NCBI GenBank assembly: GCA_900018345.1
Contig: FCNA01000099.1
Location: forward strand, 1 to 49,625
DNA length: 49,625 bases
Direction: 5' to 3'
Source of the DNA: Clostridiales bacterium CHKCI006
Lineage (GTDB): Bacteria; Bacillota_I; Bacilli_A; Erysipelotrichales; Coprobacillaceae
Shown piece by piece: positions 26,980-35,705 of this stretch. Below the pieces are notes generated by a model that saw only the letters and a list, made by a program, of their open reading frames with translations, was not told the origin of the DNA and searched no databases. The first letter of the stretch is position 1; each line of letters opens with the position of its first letter. The translations under genes and the position numbers were made by a program.

Positions 26980-27723
26980 TTACATGACCATTCCGCCATC
27001 AACATTTAAGGTCTGGCCTGTCATATAGCTGGATAGATCACTCGCTAAAAAGGCCACGACATTGGCAATATCTTCCGGACTTGCCATCTTATGAAATGGG
27101 ATATGTGCTAAAATCTGTTCTTTGATCTTCTCATCTAAAACTTCCGTCATCTGCGTATCGACAAATCCAGGAGCCACTGCGTTGACATTGATTCCACGGC
27201 TGGCCAGTTCCTTAGCCAGAGATTTAGTCATACCAATGATTCCGGCCTTACTGGCAGCATAGTTGATCTGTCCGGCATTGCCCTGAACACCGACAACAGA
27301 AGCCATGGAAATGATCTTTCCATAACGCTGTTTGGTCATGATACGGGAAACATGTTTCATGCAGTTCCAGCAGCCTTTTAAGTTGACTCTGATAACATCA
27401 TCAAAATCGCTTTCCTTCATACGTAAGATCAGCTGATCGCGTGTGATCCCGGCATTATTAACTAAGATATCAATGCGTCCGAATGCCTTGACAGCTTCAT
27501 CCATCAAATGTTTCGCTTCATCAAATGATGAGATATCTGAAATAACCGCAATCGCCTGCACACCATAGGCCTCACATTCTTTTTTCACGGCCTCTGCCTG
27601 TTCGATGCTGCCGATACCATTCACAACGATATTTGCACCCAGACTGGCTAATTTTAAGCAAACTGCTTTACCGATGCCCTGTGTTCCACCTGTCACAACG
27701 GCAACTTTATTTTTGAAATCCAT
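26980..27723 (-). CDS. fabG: 3-oxoacyl-ACP reductase
   Basis: 247 residues, short-chain dehydrogenase that reduces 3-oxoacyl-ACP with NADPH. Cofactor motif TGGTQGIG (11-18), NNAG (89-92), the catalytic Ser142, Tyr155 and Lys159 (YAASK), and the C-terminal [22 protein letters not shown] lies within the last codons of fabD, and the ATG directly follows the fabD stop. Confidence 0.97.
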   Translation of the reverse strand: MDFKNKVAVVTGGTQGIGKAVCLKLASLGANIVVNGIGSIEQAEAVKKECEAYGVQAIAVISDISSFDEAKHLMDEAVKAFGRIDILVNNAGITRDQLILRMKESDFDDVIRVNLKGCWNCMKHVSRIMTKQRYGKIISMASVVGVQGNAGQINYAASKAGIIGMTKSLAKELASRGINVNAVAPGFVDTQMTEVLDEKIKEQILAHIPFHKMASPEDIANVVAFLASDLSSYMTGQTLNVDGGMVM

Positions 27724-28656
27724 TTAGAGCTCCTCCTTTAATGCACTGATTGTGGCTTCCATTGATTCCTGATCCTGAACCTGATAAAGGCGAATCGAAC
27801 GATCGATCTTCTTCACAAAACCACTTAAGACTTTACCAGGACCAATCTCAACGATCGTATCGACACCCTGGCTTAACATATAACGAATGCAGTCTTCGAA
27901 ATAAACGGAAGACATCACTTGCTTCGTTAAGATTGCCGGAATGTTTTCGTCCGCATTTTTTTCTCTGCCAAGCGTATTGAAAACAACCGGTACCTGCATA
28001 TCATGGAAAGTCACATCTTTAAACTTTTTCTCTAAAGCCAGACTAGCCTCTTTCAATAAAGCGGTATGGAAAGGTCCGCTCGTCTTTAAAGGCATCGTCC
28101 GTTTCGCACCTTTGGCTTTGGCGAGTTCAGCCGCCTTCGCAACAGCCGCTTTTTCGCCACCGATGACCAACTGTCCAGGACAGTTATAGTTAGAGATCGT
28201 CACATACCCTTCCTGGCTGGCTTCTTCTATGCATGTATTTAAGGTCTCACGGTCGAGTCCTAACACAGCCACCATCGAACATTCGATTCCTTTGGCAGCA
28301 TCAGCCATCGCCTGTCCACGATAACGAATCACTTCAAAAGCAGTTTTCTCGTCAAAGACACCGGCACATGCCAACGCCGAATACTCACCTAATGAAAGGC
28401 CGCACACCATGTCCGGCGTGATCCCGGCAGCTTTTAAGATCTTCACAGCGCTGATGGCTACTGCCAGCATACATGGCTGGGTATATTCTGTCAAATTCAA
28501 TTTTTCTTCCGGTCCTTCAAAGCTAAGCGCCTTGACATCAAAATCCAGATCGATGCCATCATACACTTCTTTAGCCAGTTCGTAATGATCATAGAGTGAT
28601 TTTCCCATACCGACATACTGGCTGCCCTGACCGGCAAAAATAAATCCTAATTTCAT
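27724..28656 (-). CDS. fabD: malonyl-CoA:ACP transacylase
   Basis: 310 residues. The acyl-enzyme serine lies in GLSLGEYSAL (Ser88) and its partner His197 in SGPFHTALL; GQGSQYVGMG forms the oxyanion loop. It moves the malonyl group from CoA to ACP for FabH and FabF. The ATG overlaps the stop of the upstream fabK-like gene by 4 bp (ATGA). Confidence 0.96.
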   Translation of the reverse strand: MKLGFIFAGQGSQYVGMGKSLYDHYELAKEVYDGIDLDFDVKALSFEGPEEKLNLTEYTQPCMLAVAISAVKILKAAGITPDMVCGLSLGEYSALACAGVFDEKTAFEVIRYRGQAMADAAKGIECSMVAVLGLDRETLNTCIEEASQEGYVTISNYNCPGQLVIGGEKAAVAKAAELAKAKGAKRTMPLKTSGPFHTALLKEASLALEKKFKDVTFHDMQVPVVFNTLGREKNADENIPAILTKQVMSSVYFEDCIRYMLSQGVDTIVEIGPGKVLSGFVKKIDRSIRLYQVQDQESMEATISALKEEL

Positions 28657-29723
28657 AAGTTTTCCTCACATTCCTGCATGATTTGATTGACCACCTGAAA
28701 AAGTGGATAGATTCCGTCATTGCGATAAGCATTGGATCCACAGAAGACTAGACCATCCTCTACATCACCCTTTACAGCCCTGATCAAGGCTTCGGTAATA
28801 CAGTAAGGGGTGGTTTTCGGATCACAAGGAATCAGACACTGATAGCATCTTGTGCGCTCGATGCGCTTTCCGGCATTGAGCTTTTGCACAAATGGATTGT
28901 TGATGGCGCGGGCCATCATGCCAACCGGACTCTTCACCAAAACAATATCTTCTTTTTGTGCATTGACGAAAGCCTGTTTATAGGCAAGCGCTGCGTCGCA
29001 TTCTTCTGTACAGATGAAGCGCGTTGCCATTTGTACACCGGCTGCCCCCAACTGAAGAGCATGTGCCAGATCCTTTCCATCATACATGCCACCAGCCAAA
29101 AAGACAGGAATTTCATAAGCGTATTTCTTTTCAAATGGTGCAATAGCCGCTTTCACTTCGTTGAAGATCGTCTCATTATCCTGACAATGATCAGCAACCA
29201 GGTCTTCTTCCTTAAAGCCTAAGTGGCCGCCGGCTTCATGTCCTTCAATAACAATAAAGTCCGCCGTTCTGCCATAGCGCTTATCCCAGGTACGCAAGAT
29301 CAATTGGGCTGCTCTGGCGCTCGAAACGATCGGCGCAATCAAGATATCATGCCCTTTCGTGTATTTAGGTAATTCCAGCGGCAGACCAGCGCCTGAGATG
29401 ATCGCATCCGCCCCACCTTCGATCACGGCTTTGACCATCTCACCATAGCGGCGCATAGCCACCATTATATTGACACCAACCAGTCCCTTGCCAGCCGCAA
29501 GTTCTTTGGCCTTTTTGATTTCTTCCTTGATAGCTTTTAAGTTAGTTTCAAATGGTTGGGTTTCAAAACCCGGATAAGCATAACCCGGATGTGCGGCTGA
29601 GATAACGCCCATGCCACCCAGGCCAGCCATATGTCCGGCCAGACGGGAAAGCGAGATCCCAACCCCCATGCCACCCTGAATGATGGGCAGCTGCATCTTT
29701 TTATTTCGAATTGTTATAAACAT
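28653..29723 (-). CDS. second FabK-like flavoprotein with Cys4 motif (nitronate monooxygenase family)
   Basis: 356 residues of the FabK/nitronate monooxygenase TIM-barrel flavoprotein superfamily. FMN-site blocks are present: LPIIQGGMGVGIS, IIEGHEAGGHLG-like VIEGHEAGGHLG (His163, His167) and LGAAGVQMATRF. Unlike the upstream canonical FabK it has longer loops and a C-terminal cysteine set, C293-x2-C296-x3-C300-x7-C308 (RCYQCLIPCDPKTTPYCI), able to bind a metal or iron-sulfur centre. It starts within the last codons of fabK (23-bp overlap; AGAGGAAG ribosome site), so it is coupled to it. It may be a second enoyl reductase, an isomerase-like partner or a side enzyme. Function not established. 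Confidence 0.85.
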   Translation of the reverse strand: MFITIRNKKMQLPIIQGGMGVGISLSRLAGHMAGLGGMGVISAAHPGYAYPGFETQPFETNLKAIKEEIKKAKELAAGKGLVGVNIMVAMRRYGEMVKAVIEGGADAIISGAGLPLELPKYTKGHDILIAPIVSSARAAQLILRTWDKRYGRTADFIVIEGHEAGGHLGFKEEDLVADHCQDNETIFNEVKAAIAPFEKKYAYEIPVFLAGGMYDGKDLAHALQLGAAGVQMATRFICTEECDAALAYKQAFVNAQKEDIVLVKSPVGMMARAINNPFVQKLNAGKRIERTRCYQCLIPCDPKTTPYCITEALIRAVKGDVEDGLVFCGSNAYRNDGIYPLFQVVNQIMQECEENL

Positions 29724-30645
29724 CTTTTGCTTCCTCTAACACGTGATCTACACCCTCGAATAACTCGGCAATGATTTTTGCAACCGGACGGATTTCATGA
29801 ACCATCCCGCTGACCTGACCTGCCATTAAAGATCCTTCATCTACATTGCCTTCAAAAACAGCTTTGCGTAAGGAACCCAGGGTATAGACCTCCAGCTCTT
29901 CACGGCTGGCTCCTTCCTTTTCTTTAGCCACGTACTGCTTGGCCATTTTATTTTTCAGAATTCTGACAGGTGTCCCACCGATTCGTCCTGTTACGATCGT
30001 ATCCGTGTCTTTTGCCTTCAAGACAGCCTGCTTGTAATTTTCATGAATCGGACATTCCTGACTCGCTAAAAGGCAAGTCCCTACCTGTACACCAACGGCA
30101 CCTAAACAGAAGCTGGCTGCTACCTGACGGTTTGAAGCAATGCCCCCAGCGGCAATGACCGGAATGGAAACGGCCTGTGCGACCTGTGGCACTAAAGCCA
30201 TAGTTGTCAGCTCCCCAATATGACCACCTGCTTCACAGCCTTCCACGATCAGAGCATCTGCGCCTAAGCGTTCCATGCGTTTGGCTAGGGCCACACTTGG
30301 CACGACTGGCATGACTACGATACCGGCTTCTTTCCATTTTGCCATGTATTTGCCGGGGTTCCCTGCACCCGTTGTCACAAAGCGAACGCCTTCTTCTACC
30401 ACGATGTCTGCCATCTCATCCACTTCGGGATTCATCAGCATTAAATTGACACCAAAGGAGCCTTGGGTCAGTTCTTTGGCACGACGGATCTCCTCGCGCA
30501 AACGGCTGGCGTTCATTCCGCCCGCACCAATCAAGCCAAGTGCACCGGCGTTGGCCACACTGGCAGCGAACTCAGCTGTAGCAATATTGGCCATGCCGCC
30601 CTGAATCAATGGATACCTCGTCTTTAAAAGTGTCGTAATACTCAT
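29701..30645 (-). CDS. fabK: enoyl-ACP reductase II (FMN, FabK)
   Basis: 314 residues from the ATG at 30645, with GGGGGAAA just upstream inside the fabH stop region. It reduces trans-2-enoyl-ACP with NAD(P)H and FMN, the last step of each elongation cycle. Motifs: YPLIQGGMANIAT, GVNLMLMNPEVDEM, FVTTGAGNPGKYM, VVPSVALAKRMERLGADALIVEGCEAGGHIG and PVIAAGGIASNRQVAASFCLGAVGVQVGT. It closely follows streptococcal FabK in order and spacing. No FabI is seen here, so the pathway would be insensitive to triclosan at this step. Confidence 0.95.
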   Translation of the reverse strand: MSITTLLKTRYPLIQGGMANIATAEFAASVANAGALGLIGAGGMNASRLREEIRRAKELTQGSFGVNLMLMNPEVDEMADIVVEEGVRFVTTGAGNPGKYMAKWKEAGIVVMPVVPSVALAKRMERLGADALIVEGCEAGGHIGELTTMALVPQVAQAVSIPVIAAGGIASNRQVAASFCLGAVGVQVGTCLLASQECPIHENYKQAVLKAKDTDTIVTGRIGGTPVRILKNKMAKQYVAKEKEGASREELEVYTLGSLRKAVFEGNVDEGSLMAGQVSGMVHEIRPVAKIIAELFEGVDHVLEEAKDVYNNSK

Positions 30646-30647
30646 TT

Positions 30648-31571
30648 TTATTTCCCCCATTCCAGCAGCACGCCACCGTAGGTGAGGCCACTCCCAAATC
30701 CAATCATGGCAATCTTCATGCCGTTTTGTAAAAGACCCTTCTGGTCCATTTCAGCCAGCGCCAGTGGAATACTGGCAGCTGAGGTATTTCCAAATTCCTG
30801 CAGGTTCATATAAAATTTTTCGGCAGGAATCTTCATTTTCTCATATACATGTTTAATAATACGATAATTGGCCTGATGACTGATGACATAATCCAGTTCC
30901 TCCACACTTAAACCAGCCTGTTCAACCAGATCATTCAGCGTTCTTTCCAGTGTCTTCACAGCAAATTTAAAGACCTGACGTCCTTCCATATGTAGATAAT
31001 CATTGCGCCTGGCAACCAATACTTCGTCATCACCCTGACAACCAGCTACCTGATAGAGCGCTTTATGTCCCTTGCCGATGACACAGGCGCCTGCGCCATC
31101 TCCAAAGAGCACACAGGTATTGCGATCGCTCATGTCCAGAACAGAACTGACTGCTTCTGCCCCAACGATCAGTGCATAGCGACCTTCTGTCAATAAAGCT
31201 GCCCCAGCCATCAAAGCATAGATAAAACCAGAACAAGCGGCATTCAGATCAAAACTGATGATGTTTGCAGGCAGATCCAGTTCACGCTGCAATAAAGATG
31301 CAATGCTTGGTGTTGCATATTCGCTCGTAAAAGTCGCCACAATGACAGCACCAATTTGATCTTTGGCGATTCCGCTTCTTTCAATGGCCTGTCGGCTGGC
31401 TGCCACGGACATCTCCAGAACAGAACCATTATCCTGAAAATGACGGTTGACAATACCGGTGCGGGTACGGATCCATTCGTCACTGGTATCGACATACTGC
31501 GTCATATCATCGTTGGTTAATATATGTTCAGGGACAAAGCTCCCCGTCCCTAAAATGGTCATTTCCTGCAT
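30648..31571 (-). CDS. fabH: 3-oxoacyl-ACP synthase III
   Basis: 307 residues. It starts fatty-acid synthesis by condensing an acyl-CoA with malonyl-ACP. The catalytic triad is at Cys113 (NAACSGF), His232 (SHQANYRI) and Asn262 (GNTSAAS). TSDEWIRTRTGI near the N-terminus and the C-terminal MIGFGSGLTYGG are typical. It is slightly shorter than the usual 315-330. It lies 16 bases after accA. Confidence 0.97.
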   Translation of the reverse strand: MQEMTILGTGSFVPEHILTNDDMTQYVDTSDEWIRTRTGIVNRHFQDNGSVLEMSVAASRQAIERSGIAKDQIGAVIVATFTSEYATPSIASLLQRELDLPANIISFDLNAACSGFIYALMAGAALLTEGRYALIVGAEAVSSVLDMSDRNTCVLFGDGAGACVIGKGHKALYQVAGCQGDDEVLVARRNDYLHMEGRQVFKFAVKTLERTLNDLVEQAGLSVEELDYVISHQANYRIIKHVYEKMKIPAEKFYMNLQEFGNTSAASIPLALAEMDQKGLLQNGMKIAMIGFGSGLTYGGVLLEWGK

Positions 31572-31587
31572 AGCTTACCTCTTTTCA

Positions 31588-32511
31588 TTAACTTTTCATT
31601 TGCCCGATCCGTCTAAATTTGGCATAACGGGCTTCAAGTAGATCATCCTTTTTCATCTTTGTCAGCTCGTCGAGCGTTTCCTGTAAATAGTGACTCAGCT
31701 CAACATAGACTCGGCCCTCATGGCGGGATAAACTGCCTAATGGTTCACGAATCAGATGATCAGCGATCTTTAACTCATAGAGGTCGCGCGCGGTCATTTT
31801 CATCAATTCACAGACCTCATTGGCCTTGGAAGCATCCTTATATAGAATGGAAGCAAAGCCTTCTGGAGAAAGCACTGAATAAACCGCATTTTCCAGCATG
31901 ACGATGCGATCGGCAATACTAAAGGCCAGAGCACCGCCACTTCCCCCTTCTCCAATCACGATCGTGATGATCGGTACTTCCAGTAAAAACATTTCTCTTA
32001 AACAGCGGGCAATCGCTTCACCCTGTCCATGCATCTCTGCCTCATCACCAGGATAAGCACCCGGTGTGTCGACAAAACAGATGATCGGACGATGGAATTT
32101 ATTGGCCTGTTCCATTAAGCGCAAGGCTTTGCGATAGCCTTCCGGACTGGCCATTCCAAAACGCGCTTCGATATTCTGCTGGGTCGTATGCCCTTTACGA
32201 TGACCGATCACAGTCACCGGGCGACCGCGAAAGAAAGCCAAACCACCGATCACCGCGCGATCATCCATGCCTCCGCGATCTCCATGCAGCTCCATAAAAT
32301 CATCGAAGAGATGCGAAATGAAATCCTCCACATTCGGACGGTTCACATCACGAGCCAGTTTGACCCGATCATAAGCACTTAAATTCGTAAATGTCTCCTG
32401 ATACAACGCTTCCTTCGATCTTGTCAATTCAGCTTTCTTTGCCTCGTCATTTTCCTGGAGGATCTGCTGTTCAAGTTCTTCTAAAGCCTGTAATCCTTTG
32501 TCTAAACTCAT
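31588..32511 (-). CDS. accA: acetyl-CoA carboxylase carboxyltransferase alpha subunit
   Basis: 307 residues. With AccD it moves carboxyl from carboxybiotin to acetyl-CoA. Motifs: RPNVEDFISHLFDDFMELHGDR, GGLAFFRGRPVTVIGHRKG, FGMASPEGYRKALRLM, FVDTPGAYPGDEAEMHGQGEAIA and IGEGGSGGALAFSIADRIVMLENAVYSVLSPEGFASILYKDA. The start overlaps accD by 4 bp, as expected for subunits made in equal amounts. Confidence 0.97.
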   Translation of the reverse strand: MSLDKGLQALEELEQQILQENDEAKKAELTRSKEALYQETFTNLSAYDRVKLARDVNRPNVEDFISHLFDDFMELHGDRGGMDDRAVIGGLAFFRGRPVTVIGHRKGHTTQQNIEARFGMASPEGYRKALRLMEQANKFHRPIICFVDTPGAYPGDEAEMHGQGEAIARCLREMFLLEVPIITIVIGEGGSGGALAFSIADRIVMLENAVYSVLSPEGFASILYKDASKANEVCELMKMTARDLYELKIADHLIREPLGSLSRHEGRVYVELSHYLQETLDELTKMKKDDLLEARYAKFRRIGQMKS

Positions 32512-33380
32512 CTTTTCTCTCCTCCGTGCAAACGTAATAATAAAGCTAAGGTCTTTTGCATATCGGCTCTTTCCACGATCATGTCCACAAAGCCGTGTTC
32601 AAGTAAAAACTCAGATGTCTGGAAGCCTTCCGGCAATTTCCTCTTGATGGTCTGTTCCACTACGCGTGGACCGGCAAAACCGATCAGAGCCCGTGGCTCA
32701 GCTAAAATCAAATCTCCTAACATGCCGAAGCTGGCGGTCACCCCACCAGTGGTTGGATCAGTCAGATAACTAATGTACAGCCCGCCATGGCTTTGAAAGC
32801 GTGACAGGGCGGCACTGGTCTTGGCCATCTGCATCAACGATACGATCCCTTCCTGCATTCGGGCGCCGCCTGAGGCAGTAAAGATAATCAGCGGAAGTTT
32901 CTTCTTTGTCGCATATTCAATCAACAGTGTCACTTTTTCACCGACGACACTGCCCATACTGCCCATAAAGAAGCGACTGTCTAAGACACCGATGGCGACT
33001 TTCATGCCCTCAATACGACCCACGCCGCAGACAAAGGCATCTCTTAAGCCGCTTTTTTTGCTCTCACGAGCCAGTTTTTCCTGATAACCCGGAAAATCGA
33101 TCTTAGGGTCCGTTACCATGCGTGCATAAAGCTCATGAAAACTCCCTTCATCCAATACATACTTCAGACGTGTATAAGCATCGATCTTCAAAGGCTGATG
33201 ACAATGTGGGCACACATAATAAGAAGCTTCCAGCTCCTGGCTTAAGATCGTCTCTTTACATTTCGGACACTGCACGAAGATATTCTCCGGAACATCTTTT
33301 CTGGTTACCTTTTTTTCTCTATGAAGCAGCTTTCGAAAGCTGATAATTTTTTGTTTTCGTTCCTTAAACAGTTCTTCCAT
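32508..33380 (-). CDS. accD: acetyl-CoA carboxylase carboxyltransferase beta subunit
   Basis: 290 residues from the ATG at 33380 (GAGGAG about ten bases upstream; a TTG at 33386 is less likely). The N-terminal four-cysteine zinc ribbon is CPKC at about 38-41 and CPHC at about 57-60. The crotonase-type core includes FTASGGARMQEGIVSLMQMAKTS, YISYLTDPTTGGVTASFGMLGD and GFAGPRVVEQTI. It overlaps the end of accC by 17 bp. Confidence 0.97.
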   Translation of the reverse strand: MEELFKERKQKIISFRKLLHREKKVTRKDVPENIFVQCPKCKETILSQELEASYYVCPHCHQPLKIDAYTRLKYVLDEGSFHELYARMVTDPKIDFPGYQEKLARESKKSGLRDAFVCGVGRIEGMKVAIGVLDSRFFMGSMGSVVGEKVTLLIEYATKKKLPLIIFTASGGARMQEGIVSLMQMAKTSAALSRFQSHGGLYISYLTDPTTGGVTASFGMLGDLILAEPRALIGFAGPRVVEQTIKRKLPEGFQTSEFLLEHGFVDMIVERADMQKTLALLLRLHGGEKR

Positions 33381-34731
33381 TTCCAATCAGCTCCTCTAAA
33401 TTGTCTTCAATAAATGAGGTATTAAAGTGACCACGAACAAAATCACTGTGGTGCAGGATCACATACTGCAATTCTAAATTTGTATCAATGCCATCAATCA
33501 TTAATTCCTCGAGTACGCGACGCATGCGGCGAATCGCTTCCAGGCGTGTATTGCCATGGACAATGACCTTGGCGACCATGGAATCATAATGCGGCACGAC
33601 CTGGTATCCCTGGTACAGTGCCGTATCGATACGGACTCCCAATCCTCCTGGAAGATGCAGCTGCTTGATCGTACCCGGCGAAGCCTGGAATCCTTTTTGT
33701 GGATTCTCCGCATTGATCCGGCATTCGATCGCATGACCGCGAATCACAATCTCATCCTGCGTATAACTCAATGGCTGTCCTGCCGCAATGCGGATCTGTT
33801 CCTTCACGATATCCACACCTGTGATCATTTCCGTAACAGGATGTTCGACCTGAATTCGTGTATTCATCTCAATAAAATAGTAGTTATTGTTTTCGTCTAA
33901 GACAAACTCAACTGTTCCGGCATTCGTATAATGACAAGCTTTCGCTGCTCTGACGGCAGCGGCACCCATTTCTTCGCGTAAGGCTTCGCTCATTTTCGCG
34001 CAAGGTGCTTCTTCGATCATCTTCTGATTGCGACGCTGAATCGAACAGTCACGTTCGCCTAAATGAATGACATTGCCCTGACGATCAGCTAAGATCTGAA
34101 ACTCAATATGCTTAGGATGTAAGACAAGCTTTTCGATATACATATCGTCATCTCCAAAGCAGACCTTCGCTTCTTCTTTGGCAGTCAAATAGGCATCGAG
34201 GAAGCCTTCCTCATCATAAGCGCGACGCATCCCACGTCCACCGCCACCGGCACTGGCCTTGATCAAGACTGGAAATCCAATCTGACGCGCCCATGCAAGG
34301 GCCTGCTCCTCGTTCTCAATCTTTCCCTGGCTGCCCGGCACAACCGGAACATCCATCTCTCTCATCACGCTTCTGGCCGCACTTTTATTACCTAATAAAT
34401 CAATGACATCACCGCTAGGTCCAATAAAAGTCAACCCACAAGCTTCTACTAGTCGGCTGAACGTTGCATTCTCACTCAAAAAGCCAAAACCGGGATGAAT
34501 GGCATCACAGCCCGTGCTGATGGCCGCCTGCAAGATATTTTTCATATTTAAATAGCTGTCCTTGCTTTTGGCTGGACCAATACAGATGGCTTCATCAGCT
34601 AACTGTACATGCAGACTCGTACGATCAGCTGTCGAATAGACTGCGACCGCTTCGATGCCTAACTCATGACAGGTACGAATGATACGTACCGCAATCTCGC
34701 CTCGGTTGGCAATTAAAATCTTCTTAAACAT
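33364..34731 (-). CDS. accC: biotin carboxylase subunit of acetyl-CoA carboxylase
   Basis: 455 residues, normal length. ATP-grasp enzyme that carboxylates the biotin on AccB using bicarbonate and ATP. Motifs: KKILIANRGEIAVRIIR, HPGFGFLSENA, the glycine-rich ATP loop KASAGGGGRGMR, EKLVLHPKHIEFQILAD, ERDCSIQRRNQK and FIEMNTRIQVEHPVTE (catalytic Arg in RIQVEH). The start is 8 bases from the accB stop. Confidence 0.98.
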   Translation of the reverse strand: MFKKILIANRGEIAVRIIRTCHELGIEAVAVYSTADRTSLHVQLADEAICIGPAKSKDSYLNMKNILQAAISTGCDAIHPGFGFLSENATFSRLVEACGLTFIGPSGDVIDLLGNKSAARSVMREMDVPVVPGSQGKIENEEQALAWARQIGFPVLIKASAGGGGRGMRRAYDEEGFLDAYLTAKEEAKVCFGDDDMYIEKLVLHPKHIEFQILADRQGNVIHLGERDCSIQRRNQKMIEEAPCAKMSEALREEMGAAAVRAAKACHYTNAGTVEFVLDENNNYYFIEMNTRIQVEHPVTEMITGVDIVKEQIRIAAGQPLSYTQDEIVIRGHAIECRINAENPQKGFQASPGTIKQLHLPGGLGVRIDTALYQGYQVVPHYDSMVAKVIVHGNTRLEAIRRMRRVLEELMIDGIDTNLELQYVILHHSDFVRGHFNTSFIEDNLEELIGNGRTV

Positions 34732-34739
34732 AGACTCAC

Positions 34740-35171
34740 CTATCCAATGATAAACAGCGGCTGATCGAATTCAACCAGCGCTTCATTTTCAACTAAGATT
34801 TCCTGGATCACACCGTCCTGTGGGCTGGCAATTTCATTCATGACCTTCATGGCCTCAATGATGCAAAGTGGATCGCCTTTTTTCACTCTGTCACCAACCT
34901 TTACAAATGGTTCGCTCTCAGGATTGCGACGATCATAGAATACACCCACTAATGGTGCCTTCACTTCATTTCCTGCTTTTGGCACTGGCCTTGCAGGTTC
35001 TGTCTGTTCTACAACCGGCATCGGCATGGTCGCCGTCTCAATGACAGGCACCGCAACAGCTTTCGCTTCTTTTTTCAGATCCAGTTTTGTATTTTCAAAC
35101 TCTACCTTCATCGACTCTAAATGAGAGGCATTAAAAAGGGCAATGAGTTCCTTTAATTCTTCAAATGTCAT
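34740..35171 (-). CDS. accB: biotin carboxyl carrier protein of acetyl-CoA carboxylase
   Basis: 143 residues from the ATG at 35171 (AAAGGAG upstream; an ATG at 35195 would sit in front of that site). N-terminal FEELKELIALF segment, a flexible Ala/Pro-rich linker (residues about 40-65), and a biotinyl domain ending with EAMKV, where Lys109 is biotinylated by the BirA encoded at the end of the operon. The thumb loop YDRRNPESEPFVKVGDRVKKG is that of AccB proper. Confidence 0.97.
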   Translation of the reverse strand: MTFEELKELIALFNASHLESMKVEFENTKLDLKKEAKAVAVPVIETATMPMPVVEQTEPARPVPKAGNEVKAPLVGVFYDRRNPESEPFVKVGDRVKKGDPLCIIEAMKVMNEIASPQDGVIQEILVENEALVEFDQPLFIIG

Positions 35172-35220
35172 AAACAATCTCTCCTTTACAAACAAAGCCT
35201 AGACGACGCTAGGCTTTACA

Positions 35221-35451
35221 TTATGCATTCTGATCGATGTAATCAACGATCTGCTGAACAGTTGAAATTGTAGTTGAAACTTCATCTGGAATTTCAATTC
35301 CGAATTCATCTTCGATCGCCATGATTAATTCAACCGCCTCTAATGAATCCGCATCCAAGTCTTCTTTTAAGTTAGCTTCTAAAGTCACTTGATCTGCATC
35401 GCAGCTTAAGCTATCAACAATAATATTCTTTACACGTTCAAAAGTTGTCAT
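35221..35451 (-). CDS. acpP: acyl carrier protein
   Basis: 76 residues. The phosphopantetheine attachment site is Ser36 in DLDADSLEAVELIM, in a typical acidic four-helix bundle. AGGAGG precedes the ATG at 35451. It is the first gene of the fatty-acid operon, right behind the operator region. The phosphopantetheinyl transferase AcpS is not in the window. Confidence 0.97.
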   Translation of the reverse strand: MTTFERVKNIIVDSLSCDADQVTLEANLKEDLDADSLEAVELIMAIEDEFGIEIPDEVSTTISTVQQIVDYIDQNA

Positions 35452-35486
35452 GATTTATTTCCTCCTCAATTCGTTTGACAGGTGTA

Positions 35487-35515
35487 ATTATAATCATTTT
35501 GACATTCAAAGTAAA
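35487..35515 (-). promoter_or_regulatory. fatty-acid operon promoter
   Basis: Minus strand: -10 TATAAT (35492-35487) and -35 TTTACT (35515-35510) with a 17-bp spacer, 35 bases before the acpP start. The first TTTGA-N3-TCAAA palindrome fills the spacer. Confidence 0.75.
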
Positions 35516-35562
35516 TAGTTTGAATATCAAAATTTTATTTTTTGAATACTTTGAACATCAAA
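35498..35562. promoter_or_regulatory. three FabT-like operator palindromes
   Basis: Three copies of TTTGA-N3-TCAAA: 35498-35510 (spacer CAT), 35519-35531 (ATA) and 35550-35562 (ACA). Centres are 21 and 31 bp apart, two and three helical turns, so all face the same side of the DNA. Streptococcal and lactococcal FabT (MarR family) binds sites close to TTTGATTATCAAA. Site 1 lies between the -35 and -10, so binding would block the polymerase. No MarR gene is in the window; the regulator would act in trans. FapR's known site is different. Confidence 0.7.
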
Positions 35563-35674
35563 ATAAATGGTCAAATCTTATTTTTTTGAAATATCCGATA
35601 AACGTAATGGCTTTCAGGCTTTTTTGTTTAGGATTAAGCGAAACCTCTTTTCATGTTTTTCATCTTTTGAAAAA

Positions 35675-35701
35675 GAAAAAATCCTCTGAAATTCAGAGGA
35701 T
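35675..35701 (-). terminator. terminator of the lamin-tail surface-protein gene
   Basis: Transcript stem ATCCTCTGAA / TTCAGAGGAT (35701-35692 and 35690-35681) followed by TTTTTC; it begins five bases after the stop codon. Confidence 0.88.
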
Positions 35702-35705
35702 CCTT

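Noticed and set aside
35452-35700. FapR operator upstream of acpP
   Set aside because: The repeated sites read TTTGA-N3-TCAAA, unlike the FapR consensus (TTAGTACCTAGTCTTAA-like).
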